A stretch of 64,000 nt of DNA from CAG-826 sp964583155 (GTDB lineage Bacteria > Bacillota_I > Bacilli_A > RFN20 > CAG-826). This document shows, piece after piece, positions 17,189 to 25,528 of this stretch. The DNA lies in contig CAZOUY010000003.1 in assembly GCA_964583155.1 (NCBI GenBank), forward strand, positions 88,395-152,394, written 5' to 3'. The notes below the pieces were generated by a model. The model saw only the letters and a list, made by a program, of their open reading frames with translations. It ran no database searches and was not told where the DNA came from. The translations under genes and the position numbers were made by a program. Positions within the stretch are counted from its first letter, which is position 1. Every line of letters begins with the position of its first letter.

Positions 17189-17943
17189 AGCTTAAAAACC
17201 TTAATCGCATTAGAAGTAGCGTTTTGTGCGATTTCTTTTTCTGATAAGCCTTTAATTCTCGCAATTTCTTGCCCAATTAGTGGTAAATAAGACGGATTAT
17301 TGGTTTTCCCGCGATAAGGATGAGGCGCAAGATACGGGCAATCGGTTTCTAATAGTAATTTATCAAGAGGAACCTCATAAGCACATTCTTTACTTTCTCT
17401 CGCATTTTTAAAGGTCACCGGCCCTCCAAAGGATATATAGCATCCTAATTCTAAAAATCTTTTCATCATTTCCTTTGAGCCACTGAAGCAATGCATGATA
17501 CACCCATATTGCGGAAAGGATTCCGATAAAATATCATAGGTGTCTTGAATGGCATCGCGCGAATGAATGCAAATCGGAAGATGATGAGCGTTTGCAAGTG
17601 CGATTTGTGCCTTAAAATACTCCTTCTGCTTGTTTCTTTGCAAAGGATCTTTGACCCAATGATAGTCTAAACCAATTTCACCAAGGGCGACCACTCTTTC
17701 ATCATCCAAGAGTGGTTTTAAATCCTCTAGGGATGATGAATCTATATCGCAAGGATGAATCCCCACAATGGCGTATATTTCCGGATATTGATGCGCTAAG
17801 GTGATAGCGTGACGACTGGATTCAATATCCCATCCGACCACTAAAAATTTATCCACATGCATCGCGTGACTTTGCGCGATTATTTCTTCGACGTTTTCAA
17901 TTAATTCATCGCTATTAAGATGACAATGTGTATCGATATACAT
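17185..17943 (-). CDS. tatD: TatD-family metal-dependent deoxyribonuclease
   Basis: TIM-barrel metal hydrolase with nuclease activity in known members. Metal ligands are seen in YIDTHCHLNSDE (N-terminus), VALGEIGLDYHW (Glu), CIHSRDA, MHCFSG and LLETDCPYLAPHP. The ATG at 17943, three bases after the mnmE stop, is chosen over a TTG at 17961; a GGGGA stretch precedes the ATG. The tatD-rnmV-rsmA order equals yabD-rnmV-ksgA in B. subtilis, without the intervening yabE. In Bacillus the gene upstream of this group is metS; here metG lies over 40 kb away and mnmE occupies that place. Confidence 0.93.
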   Translation of the reverse strand: MYIDTHCHLNSDELIENVEEIIAQSHAMHVDKFLVVGWDIESSRHAITLAHQYPEIYAIVGIHPCDIDSSSLEDLKPLLDDERVVALGEIGLDYHWVKDPLQRNKQKEYFKAQIALANAHHLPICIHSRDAIQDTYDILSESFPQYGCIMHCFSGSKEMMKRFLELGCYISFGGPVTFKNARESKECAYEVPLDKLLLETDCPYLAPHPYRGKTNNPSYLPLIGQEIARIKGLSEKEIAQNATSNAIKVFKL

Positions 17944-17945
17944 TG

Positions 17946-19280
17946 CTATTTCCCCACACAAAACCGCGAGAAGATTTCTTCGGTAAAATCGTTTCCTTTG
18001 GCTTCCCCTATAATGCTCAAAATACTAGAATATGCCTCTTGAATAGAAATAGCCACTAAATCCAAAGTTAAGCCGGAATCAACTTCTTCCTGCGCTTTTT
18101 GAAGAGCTAAGCCCGCCTTTTCCAATAGACCTAATTGCCGTTCATTAGCGAAGCTAGGATTTAAATACACTCTTTCATCGATTCCAATCTGTCTTACTAT
18201 TTCCCGCTCTAGTTCAACAAGATGTCCATTTTTAGCGGAAAGAAAAATTCCATCCTTTTTTACGCTCTTTGAAATCATTAAATCCTGCTTATTGTAGACA
18301 ATAATGCGCTTTTTTTCCGCAGTTTCTTGCCTTAATCTAAGATCCTCATTCGTTTCTTCTTGTGATGCATCGATGACCAAGATAATCAAATCAGCGTTAT
18401 TTAATACTTGATGAGCTTTATCAATACCGATATTTTCTACTTGATCATTCGAGGCATGTATTCCCGCCGTATCTAAAAGATGCAGAGTCAAGCCTTGTAA
18501 AACTATTTCTCCTTCAACAACATCTCTGGTGGTTCCTGCAATATCGGTAACGATAGCTTTCTGTTCTTTGATCAAAGCGTTTAATAAGGAGGATTTTCCG
18601 ACGTTTGGTTTACCAACGATCGCGACCTTAATTCCATCCTTTATTCTTTGGCCTTCCTTACCTTCTCGAATCAAAGCTTTAATAGCCGCCCCCATTTTTT
18701 GTGCTTCATCCTTTATTTTTTGCGCGGTAACTATCTCAATATCTTCATACTCAGGATAATCGATATTTACTTCAATCAACGCCAATAAATCCGCTAATTC
18801 CGTCTTCAAAGGCATTAATTTTTCGCTGGTTTTTCCCTTTAAAGACAAAAGCGCTAAATCCTTAGCCTCAATAGTGGAAGCATTAATAATATCATTAACC
18901 GCTTCTGCTTGCACTAAATCGATTCGGCCATGAAAAAACGCCCGGGCGGTGAATTCTCCTCTTTCCGCTTCACGCGCTCCGTGTTTAATCAGCAACGCCA
19001 TGATTTGGCGGACAATGACCATCGAACCATGACATTGTATTTCTATTAAGGGCTCGCCTGTATAAGAATGACTATTGGGATAGACATTCAATATCACTTC
19101 ATCGACCGTTTTATCCTGATCCATTATATGACCATATAAAATCGTTCTTTCTTGAACATTCTTTATGGACTTGGAAAAACAACGATCCATAATATCCAAC
19201 GAATCCTCTCCGGACATCCGAATGATTGCTAGAGCCGCTTTTAATGGTGGTGTAGCTAATGCAATAATAGTCTCGAACAT
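17946..19280 (-). CDS. mnmE: tRNA uridine-5-carboxymethylaminomethyl modification GTPase
   Basis: MnmE (TrmE) works with MnmG to modify the wobble uridine of tRNAs reading codons that end in A or G. An N-terminal folate-binding domain (1-120) precedes helices that flank a GTPase domain (about residues 210-370) with the G1 loop GKPNVGKSSLLNA, GTTRDV, LLDTAGIH and NKQD. The C-terminus FCVGK is the family's catalytic Cys motif, usually FCIGK. Length 444 is usual. Its partner mnmG normally follows mnmE but is not in this window. Confidence 0.97.
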   Translation of the reverse strand: MFETIIALATPPLKAALAIIRMSGEDSLDIMDRCFSKSIKNVQERTILYGHIMDQDKTVDEVILNVYPNSHSYTGEPLIEIQCHGSMVIVRQIMALLIKHGAREAERGEFTARAFFHGRIDLVQAEAVNDIINASTIEAKDLALLSLKGKTSEKLMPLKTELADLLALIEVNIDYPEYEDIEIVTAQKIKDEAQKMGAAIKALIREGKEGQRIKDGIKVAIVGKPNVGKSSLLNALIKEQKAIVTDIAGTTRDVVEGEIVLQGLTLHLLDTAGIHASNDQVENIGIDKAHQVLNNADLIILVIDASQEETNEDLRLRQETAEKKRIIVYNKQDLMISKSVKKDGIFLSAKNGHLVELEREIVRQIGIDERVYLNPSFANERQLGLLEKAGLALQKAQEEVDSGLTLDLVAISIQEAYSSILSIIGEAKGNDFTEEIFSRFCVGK

Positions 19281-19306
19281 CGTATCACCTTCTTTTTTAT
19301 CATATC

Positions 19307-19331
19307 AAAAAAGAGTCTTTTCGACTCTTTT
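19307..19331 (-). terminator. Terminator after khpB
   Basis: GAGTC-TTTTC-GACTC stem (19313-19327) flanked by A and T runs, directly behind the khpB stop and 27 bases before the mnmE start. It may separate the rpmH-khpB group from the mnmE-glmU group or act as an attenuator. Confidence 0.7.
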
Positions 19332-19930
19332 TAATCCACATAACGAATCGTTATTTGCCGATGCTTGCCTTCGCCAACACTTTCCGTTTTAATATGTGGC
19401 ATGCCACTTAAAGCGTTGTGAATCATTCTTCTTTCATCTGCAGGCATAGCTTCCATCGTCATAGTTTCGTGCGATTTCTGGACTTCGCGTGCCATATGAC
19501 GAGCCATTGATATCACTTTACTATATTTTCCATCCTTATAGTCGTTGATATCTAATAAAACGCGGAATTTTCTTTTGTATTTTGAAGAAACCGCTAATTT
19601 GGCCAATTCATTTAAAGCCTGTAATGTCCGACCATTTTTCCCAATTAAAATAGAATTGTGATCGGAATCAACGTTTACACGAATAATTCCGTCAACTATT
19701 TTCGATTTTGCGGTCGCAGCAATTTCAAAAGTAGCAATAACATTAACCAAATAGTTTTCTAAAAATTCTACTACATCCGATAAATCGCTGACTTCGATTT
19801 CCGCTTTCCGTGAAAATAATGTCTTTTTTTCGCTTATTACACGGTACATCAATGTTTCTCTTGTTTCGCCCGTTTCCTGAAGAGCGAGTTCAATAGCATC
19901 GTCTACTGTTTTAGCAACATACTTTTTCAT
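19331..19930 (-). CDS. khpB: RNA-binding protein KhpB (Jag/EloR)
   Basis: Cytoplasmic RNA-binding protein linked in Gram-positive bacteria to cell elongation and sRNA binding, acting with KhpA. The N-terminal Jag domain (about 1-50) begins MKKYVAKTVDDAIELAL. A KH domain with the loop ILIGKNGRTLQAL (about residues 97-109) follows, and an R3H domain with ADERRMIHNAL near 174 ends the protein. It overlaps yidC by 4 bases. The order rpmH-rnpA-yidC-khpB is the classic origin-proximal group. Confidence 0.94.
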   Translation of the reverse strand: MKKYVAKTVDDAIELALQETGETRETLMYRVISEKKTLFSRKAEIEVSDLSDVVEFLENYLVNVIATFEIAATAKSKIVDGIIRVNVDSDHNSILIGKNGRTLQALNELAKLAVSSKYKRKFRVLLDINDYKDGKYSKVISMARHMAREVQKSHETMTMEAMPADERRMIHNALSGMPHIKTESVGEGKHRQITIRYVD

Positions 19931-21339
19931 TTACTTTTCTTCCTTTTCATAATAGTTTGTGTAATGACGGTCTGGACTATTGATAAAATAGCACCAAATA
20001 ACCAATATATTCCCATACCTGATGGTAAAGAGAAGCCCATAATGATAATCATAGCCAACATAAAGGTGCTCATGAATTTCATCTGCTTGTTTTGAGAATC
20101 GACAGCCGGATTCTTGCCCATTTTACTGACTTTCTTAACTCTTTTTGCCTGCATCCATTGAGGAAGCTTGCTGGCAATTATTTGGGTTGCTGACATCAAA
20201 ATAAAGAGCACTAATGCGGTCCACCAAGCGCCCGTCATATTAAATTTCATTAATTCCGTTCCAATGGAGGCGCTTAAGCTCATTCCAAAGATATCTCCAG
20301 AGGTCAAAATAGCTGTTCCACTTAACGCTCCCCATACCGCAATGAAGATGGGGAATTGAAACACGAGAACCAATAACTGTGATAAAGGATTAATCTTATG
20401 TTTCTTATAAAGCGCCATTTGCGCTTGTCCGAGCATTTGCTTTTCACGCTGATTTGTATTGGCGTTTGGATATTTCTCTTGGATTTTAGCTAATTCAGGC
20501 TGCAAAGCGGTCATTTTTTGCTGATCTAAAGTGGATTTGAACGTTATCGCCATTAATAATCCTCTGACGATCAAGGTTACAAAGAGAATTGATAGCATTT
20601 GAGCCCAGCCACTGGCCACACCGGAATTCAAAAAGCCTTTAGTAAAGACATGCGAGAGCCACGCGACAGGATAGACCAACAAACCTTCAAGAACGCCTTT
20701 TTGGAAAGCCTCTTTCCATGTTTTACCTTCGATAAACACGAGATTGCCTTCCTCCCCAAAGTTACCATCCTCAGGTGTAATACAGGTGCGGTTGCTTGAA
20801 GCATAATTATTCATGATTTTCTTATATTGATTAACAAAATCTTTGCTTGGATAATTGGCTTCTGTCGTTTCTAAACGAATTTCCTCCACCATATTATCCC
20901 AGTTCACCCACAAGGTATCAACGAGCTTACCCTTTCGATTTTCCGCTTGACCGGCATATTTAAGATAACCATAATGCTTTAAAATTAGATCCTTGCTGTC
21001 TTCAGTTATCTCTGATGGGGCATTTTCATCAGCGTACCATGTACCTTTGGCCAATTCATAAACCTTCTCATCAAGCATTTTCCAAAACACAACTGAAGGA
21101 ACATCATAATTTTTTCCCAAAGTTTCAATTTGTTTGGTGATTTCTTCGTTCGCAAATTGGATGACATTATCTTTAATCACAACATCGCCGTTTTCATCAT
21201 AAAGTAATCCGGGATCGTAATTATAAAGAATATGCGCTTTATCGTTCACCGAGCAAAAATTGGCCGTACACCCGGTAAAAGCGAAAATTCCTAACACTAA
21301 AGCCGCTATTTTTAAAGCTGTCTTATGTGTTTTTTTCAT
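19927..21339 (-). CDS. yidC: YidC/OxaI membrane protein insertase (lipoprotein form)
   Basis: Inserts membrane proteins with or without Sec. The N-terminus is a lipoprotein signal with the lipobox FTGC (Cys24), as in Gram-positive SpoIIIJ-type YidC. A hydrophilic extracytoplasmic stretch of roughly 200 residues then precedes the conserved five-helix core starting near FLNSGVASGWAQMLSILFV. The core holds KINPLSQLLVLVFQFPIFIA. At 470 residues it is longer than the roughly 260 of SpoIIIJ because of the N-terminal extracytoplasmic insert. A basic tail (KRKKSK) ends it. The start overlaps rnpA by 17 bases. Confidence 0.95.
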   Translation of the reverse strand: MKKTHKTALKIAALVLGIFAFTGCTANFCSVNDKAHILYNYDPGLLYDENGDVVIKDNVIQFANEEITKQIETLGKNYDVPSVVFWKMLDEKVYELAKGTWYADENAPSEITEDSKDLILKHYGYLKYAGQAENRKGKLVDTLWVNWDNMVEEIRLETTEANYPSKDFVNQYKKIMNNYASSNRTCITPEDGNFGEEGNLVFIEGKTWKEAFQKGVLEGLLVYPVAWLSHVFTKGFLNSGVASGWAQMLSILFVTLIVRGLLMAITFKSTLDQQKMTALQPELAKIQEKYPNANTNQREKQMLGQAQMALYKKHKINPLSQLLVLVFQFPIFIAVWGALSGTAILTSGDIFGMSLSASIGTELMKFNMTGAWWTALVLFILMSATQIIASKLPQWMQAKRVKKVSKMGKNPAVDSQNKQMKFMSTFMLAMIIIMGFSLPSGMGIYWLFGAILSIVQTVITQTIMKRKKSK

Positions 21340-21676
21340 TCTTTTTCCTCCTTATTTTCACGAAAAGTTCATGTAAATCTGCACGATTCTTTTCATAATT
21401 ATTCAAATTATAGTTGGGACGAACTATAATTACGTAATCATTGTTGTCTATCTCATCAAACATTTCATTTATCATTCCTCTAATTTGACGGCGAATTGTT
21501 GTCCTAACGACAGCTTTCCCTAGTTTAACCGGTGCCGAGATCCCAATTCGCGGATAATTCATTTTAGAATCTAAATGATAATAATAAACAAGAAAGGATT
21601 TGCTTTTTTCGAAATGGCCTTTGTGAATCACGGTTTGAAAATCTTCATTTTTTTTAATTCGATATTTCTGTTTCAC
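21323..21676 (-). CDS. rnpA: Ribonuclease P protein component
   Basis: Protein subunit of RNase P, which removes tRNA 5' leaders. The 117-residue basic protein shows KYRIKKNEDFQTVIHKGHF, the region GISAPVKLGKAVVRTTIRRQ (the RNR-type helix), and NDYVIIVRPN. The start is the GTG at 21676, just behind AAGGAGGGGAAT; the earlier in-frame start would read through this ribosome site. It lies 59 bases after rpmH and overlaps yidC. Confidence 0.93.
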   Translation of the reverse strand: MKQKYRIKKNEDFQTVIHKGHFEKSKSFLVYYYHLDSKMNYPRIGISAPVKLGKAVVRTTIRRQIRGMINEMFDEIDNNDYVIIVRPNYNLNNYEKNRADLHELFVKIRRKKNEKNT

Positions 21677-21735
21677 AAATTCCCCTCCTTTTTTGAAAAA
21701 AACCACCAGTACGATCACTAGTGGTTGCGCAATCC

Positions 21736-21870
21736 TTAAGCTGAAAGTACCGCTCGGCCCTTAGCGCGACGTCTTGCTAAGACTTTTCGACCGTTAGGGG
21801 TTGCCATTCTTGCTCTAAAGCCATGGGTGGCTTGATGTTTTCTTCTACTTGGTTGATACGTTCTTTTCAT
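21736..21870 (-). CDS. rpmH: 50S ribosomal protein bL34
   Basis: 44-residue, very basic ribosomal protein. The translation starts MKRTYQPSRRKHQATHGFRA and ends RRRAKGRAVLSA, which is diagnostic for bL34. A good ribosome site (CGGAGGTG) lies upstream, and a strong promoter sits at 21906-21934. It is the first gene of the rpmH-rnpA-yidC-khpB group, placed left of oriC and dnaA as in most bacteria. Confidence 0.97.
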   Translation of the reverse strand: MKRTYQPSRRKHQATHGFRARMATPNGRKVLARRRAKGRAVLSA

Positions 21871-21905
21871 AAATACACCTCCGATTTTCTTTTATACGCG
21901 TGTTA

Positions 21906-21934
21906 AGTATATATTACTTGTAATATAAAATCAA
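21906..21934 (-). promoter_or_regulatory. rpmH promoter
   Basis: On the minus strand TTGATT (21934-21929), a 17-base spacer and TATACT (21911-21906) form a sigma-A promoter, giving a leader of about 30 bases before the rpmH start. Confidence 0.75.
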
Positions 21935-21966
21935 GAGTTCCCACCAAATTTTTATTCAAGGCAATG

Positions 21967-21991
21967 AAAAAAGCGGAGGTTAATTCCGCTT
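21967..21991 (-). terminator. Terminator of duplicated-domain lipoprotein gene
   Basis: AAGCGGA (21971-21977) and TCCGCTT (21985-21991) pair around a seven-base loop; on the minus strand a T run follows. It overlaps the stop codon of the lipoprotein gene. Confidence 0.75.
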
Positions 21992-23631
21992 TATTTTCTC
22001 ACTATTTTATTATCGGTAACGCGAATAAGTGTTTTACCTTCGTGAACATAGACTTCTCTTTGGCCATCATGATTAACATAGACAACGTTTCCGCCACCTT
22101 GCATTGTGAAATCTTGGAAGACATTTGACGAGAATCGATAAGCTTCACTTTTCAAGGCTCTTGAAAGTGTGCCATCATCTTTTTCGCCTTCTCCAAAAGT
22201 TTCAGTAACGTCGTATATTAATTCATAATATCCATTGAACGTCTCTTGAATATTTACCTTAACCGGAAGCTTGTTAAATATTTTGGTCCCGGTATAAGAT
22301 TTTTCATTATTTAACGAGATTCCGTATGCGTTAAGCACTCTTGTAAGCTGAGCTTCGGTTAAGCCCGCCACCCAATTGCTATTATAGGCGATTCCTTTTT
22401 CGGTCCACGTACAAACCGTTGATTTTCTTTCCACCGGCGTTCCATCGTCATCATATTCTACAAGCGAATACTCACACTCATCATTTCCTTTTAAAACAAT
22501 GCGGAGCTGTTGGGCTTTTTCTTTATAATGCACAAAATTTTGCGTAGAAATAGCGTCTTCAATACCTTCTTTAAAATCCTTTGTCAAATAAGAATCAACC
22601 TTTTGACTTTCTTCACCAATAAAGGTCATTTTTCCGAGAGCCAAATATGTATCATCTGTAGGGATTTCACCATCACTTACAAATTCAATACGAACATAAA
22701 CATCAGGAACAGAAATTCTTTCCACCGCACTTGTAATGTCTATTACCGCTTCAGAAAGACCTTCTTTTGTCGATCTAAACATCGCAGAAGGGTTGGTAGG
22801 ATACGCACCATCTGTCGTACTAACATAGACATTTAATCCCGTTTCTATTTCCCGTTCAACATCTTGTCCTTCTTCATCCTTTTCAGTGTAAGAATAACTC
22901 TTTAGAATACTATCGGTGATTTGAATCTTCATGGATTGGAAAGTGTTAGTGCTTTCTTGCGGAGTAACTTTATAAGAAATATATCCCGCTACTCCCATAG
23001 CTTCAGGAACCAGCTGGTGGTTGTCTGTTAATTTGACACCATAATAATCCAAGGATTTTTCATAACCTTCTCTTTGAAAGTCTACTTCTAAATATGAAGA
23101 GCTTTCATCTTCGCCGTTATCTAATTGTTCGCCTCCAAAGATTCTCATATTGCCAAGTACAATCCATGAAGGATCAAAGACATCTTCATCTTCATCGAGA
23201 ATAATCTCGGTCTTCACATATAGCTCGTTCGCCTTTAAAGCTTTTAATTCATCGCCTTTGCTATCAAAAGAAAATTGCCAGTTTGAAGCAGTGGTTGTAA
23301 CTGGGATATTTTCCTCAATTGAAACGGTTCCTTCCGATAGAAATTCCGCAGTTTTGCTAACCGATATTTTTATTTTTATATCCTTATCGCCATAAGGGTT
23401 TGTAATGCGGCTATTATTAAATGAAATACTAAGTTTACTGAAATTTTGATTAGCTTTATTCGTCTTAATTTTATAAATAAAACTTCCTGTCTTTTGATTT
23501 GCACTGAGAGAAATACCTTCCGCTTGTGTTTTATCGCTCGAATAATCACCTTTCGCCAAAGCACAACTGGTCATTGATAATAACAGCAAACACGAAGGAA
23601 TAAAGAACTGCCAATTCTTATTTCTATTCAT
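21991..23631 (-). CDS. Surface lipoprotein with two repeated beta-rich modules, unknown function
   Basis: 546-residue predicted lipoprotein: signal peptide ending SMTSC with Cys23 as lipidation site. I do not recognise a named family. Two related modules of about 120 residues are visible (about 48-167 and 215-340); each contains a YVK/YVRxE strand (LYVKTEI, VYVRIEF) and ends with LGNMRIFG or LGKMTFIG. This looks like an internal duplication of a beta-sandwich fold, perhaps ligand or carbohydrate binding. The last 200 residues differ, ending in a beta-rich part with NVVYVNHDGQREVYVHEGK. Good ribosome site GGAGG. It lies alone between rpmH and oriC with its own terminator. Confidence 0.7.
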   Translation of the reverse strand: MNRNKNWQFFIPSCLLLLSMTSCALAKGDYSSDKTQAEGISLSANQKTGSFIYKIKTNKANQNFSKLSISFNNSRITNPYGDKDIKIKISVSKTAEFLSEGTVSIEENIPVTTTASNWQFSFDSKGDELKALKANELYVKTEIILDEDEDVFDPSWIVLGNMRIFGGEQLDNGEDESSSYLEVDFQREGYEKSLDYYGVKLTDNHQLVPEAMGVAGYISYKVTPQESTNTFQSMKIQITDSILKSYSYTEKDEEGQDVEREIETGLNVYVSTTDGAYPTNPSAMFRSTKEGLSEAVIDITSAVERISVPDVYVRIEFVSDGEIPTDDTYLALGKMTFIGEESQKVDSYLTKDFKEGIEDAISTQNFVHYKEKAQQLRIVLKGNDECEYSLVEYDDDGTPVERKSTVCTWTEKGIAYNSNWVAGLTEAQLTRVLNAYGISLNNEKSYTGTKIFNKLPVKVNIQETFNGYYELIYDVTETFGEGEKDDGTLSRALKSEAYRFSSNVFQDFTMQGGGNVVYVNHDGQREVYVHEGKTLIRVTDNKIVRK

Positions 23632-24034
23632 ATAAATGCCTCCATAAATCTATATTAATTATATCAAATTACCTTTTTTTGTAAATAATAAAAGGCTTAT
23701 GTTTCGTTTTTTTATCTTTTTATACGCTCACTATTAATAGCTCAAACTCCTCTTTCTTATTTCCACCCTTCTTTCCACCGGCGTTTATTCGCTAAAATTC
23801 CGATCAATACTAACGATTTTTGTTTTACACATTTTTCCACATTTTCATTTTTCACAAAACCTTTTTCCACAAAGTTTTCCACACAAAAAAGATGTGGATT
23901 CGGTGGAAAACGTAAAAATTTAGCCTTTAATTATCGTTCAAAATGTGGAAAAGTAAAAAACTTCCTTGGTTTTTGTGTTTTTCTTCACATTTTATGATAC
24001 TATTGTTAACGAATAGAGGAGGCAGCTTGTCGTT
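23632..24034. other. Replication origin oriC, DnaA-box region upstream of dnaA
   Basis: Gene-free AT-rich stretch of 403 bases. It holds at least four matches to a variant DnaA box TTTTCCACA: 23833-23841, 23863-23871, 23875-23883 (plus strand) and 23944-23952 (minus strand). There is also TGTGGATTC (23893-23901) directly beside GGTGGAAAA (23902-23910) on the minus strand, and weaker TTTCCACC sites near 23758 and 23772. The B. subtilis consensus is TTATCCACA. The dnaA promoter lies at its right end, with -10 TATGAT at 23993-23998, so DnaA bound here probably also controls its own gene. The first 125 bases hold nothing else I can name. Confidence 0.88.
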
Positions 24035-25396
24035 ATGATTAGTACTGTAAGTGAAAAAAATCGCATTTGGCTGCGTGTTCTTGAAGGCATCGAAGAAAGA
24101 ATTAACGATCGTCACATCTATGATTCCTTCTTCAATCAATCATATATTCATTCTATTGAAGGCGATTTGATGATTGTTGCGGTTAATTCCAATTTGGCTG
24201 CAAATATTATCTCCTCGAAATATTACGATTTAATAAGCGAAATTGTCTTAGAGAAAACTCAATCCAACTTTAAATTAAAATTTGTTCCGGAAAGTGAAAT
24301 ATTAACAACTAACAAAGGTGTTATGGTGGAAGAAAAAAAGCAATTTTTTGCAAACTCTTTCATTAATCCGAAATACACATTCGATAGTTTTGTCGTTGGT
24401 CAATGCAATCGTGAGGCTTCCCAAGCTTCTTTAATGATCGCATCCAATCCAGGAACGCTCTTTAATCCTCTTTTTATTTATTCTCAATCGGGATTAGGCA
24501 AGACGCATCTTTTGCACGCTATCGGCAATTATCTTAAAGAAAACAATCCGCGCTTAAAAGCCTTATATATTTCCACTGATGATTTCGTGGATGAATTTGT
24601 GCGTTCCGTGCGCGGTGAACAAGAAATCGAAAAGCTAAGAGACTTTTTTAAATCCATTGATGTTTTGCTGATCGACGATATCCAATTTTTAGCCGATAAA
24701 GCCAAAACAGCGGATATGTTCTTCAATATCTTTAATACGATGATCAATTCCGGGAAGCAGGTTGTTTTAACTTCCGATCGCCACCCCAACGATTTAAAAG
24801 GTCTTGAAGATCGTTTGGTCACGCGTTTTAATGCCGGATTAAGCATCAACATTCAAAATCCCGATAAAGAGACCCTTCTTTCAATTCTAAGAAAAAAGAT
24901 TGAAGCCAATAATTTAGATATTTCTAATTTTGATGAGGATGTTCTTGATTTTTTTGCCGAGAAATTCTCCAAAAATGTTCGAGAATTAGAAGGCGCTATT
25001 AATCGTTTGTTGTTTTATTCAATAAACATCAAACAATCTAAACATATCGATTTGGCTTTGGCGGTTGAATCCGTGTCCTCAATAATCAATGTAAAAGAAA
25101 CCGAGAAATTGCTCAGCGAAGAACGGATCATCGAAGTAGTAGCGGATTATTATAATTTGACCGTCTATCAATTGAAAGGAAGCGCTCGAACCTCCCAATT
25201 GGCCTTGGCTCGTCACATATCCATGTATCTAATTAGAACCATGCTTGATATTCCCTTTAAAAAAATCGGGCAGACCTTCGGAGGGAAGGATCATTCAACC
25301 GTGATGAGTGCTGTGGAAAAAGTTGAAACAAATCTGAAGACTAATCCACAACTCGCTCAAGCCGTTAAAGACATAGAGCAGCGTCTAAAAAGTTGA
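24035..25396 (+). CDS. dnaA: Chromosomal replication initiator DnaA
   Basis: AAA+ protein that binds DnaA boxes and melts the origin. Domain I covers about residues 1-80. A short linker leads to the AAA+ domain, with QSGLGKTHLLHAIGNY (Walker A, near residue 150) and VLLIDDIQFL (Walker B). The C-terminal DNA-binding domain IV contains GGKDHSTVMSAVEKV. 453 residues is usual. The ribosome site AGGAGG (24017-24022) sits 12 bases from the ATG, a long gap, but no other in-frame start is closer. Flanked on both sides by DnaA boxes, so autoregulation is likely. Confidence 0.98.
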   Translation: MISTVSEKNRIWLRVLEGIEERINDRHIYDSFFNQSYIHSIEGDLMIVAVNSNLAANIISSKYYDLISEIVLEKTQSNFKLKFVPESEILTTNKGVMVEEKKQFFANSFINPKYTFDSFVVGQCNREASQASLMIASNPGTLFNPLFIYSQSGLGKTHLLHAIGNYLKENNPRLKALYISTDDFVDEFVRSVRGEQEIEKLRDFFKSIDVLLIDDIQFLADKAKTADMFFNIFNTMINSGKQVVLTSDRHPNDLKGLEDRLVTRFNAGLSINIQNPDKETLLSILRKKIEANNLDISNFDEDVLDFFAEKFSKNVRELEGAINRLLFYSINIKQSKHIDLALAVESVSSIINVKETEKLLSEERIIEVVADYYNLTVYQLKGSARTSQLALARHISMYLIRTMLDIPFKKIGQTFGGKDHSTVMSAVEKVETNLKTNPQLAQAVKDIEQRLKS

Positions 25397-25528
25397 TTTT
25401 TTTGAATAAAAATTATCTATTTATTACTATTTATATGTTATACTAATAAAGATAATGGAAACCCTAAAAAGTTTTCCACATTATCCACCGATATTATTAT
25501 AATTATTAATTTTTAAGGAGAATTAATT
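25397..25528. other. oriC unwinding region between dnaA and dnaN
   Basis: AT-rich spacer with two adjacent DnaA boxes, TTTTCCACA (25472-25480) and TTATCCACC (25481-25489). They are followed at once by TTATTATAATTATTA, which resembles the DnaA-trio repeats next to the B. subtilis unwinding site. With the upstream cluster this gives the bipartite origin layout of Bacillota, with dnaA between two box clusters. The melted region would end about 10-20 bases before the dnaN ribosome site AAGGAG. Confidence 0.75.

Noticed and set aside
23632..23756. Possible small gene or RNA left of the DnaA boxes
   Set aside because: AT-rich, no open frame with a ribosome site and no recognised RNA motif; best regarded as part of the origin region.
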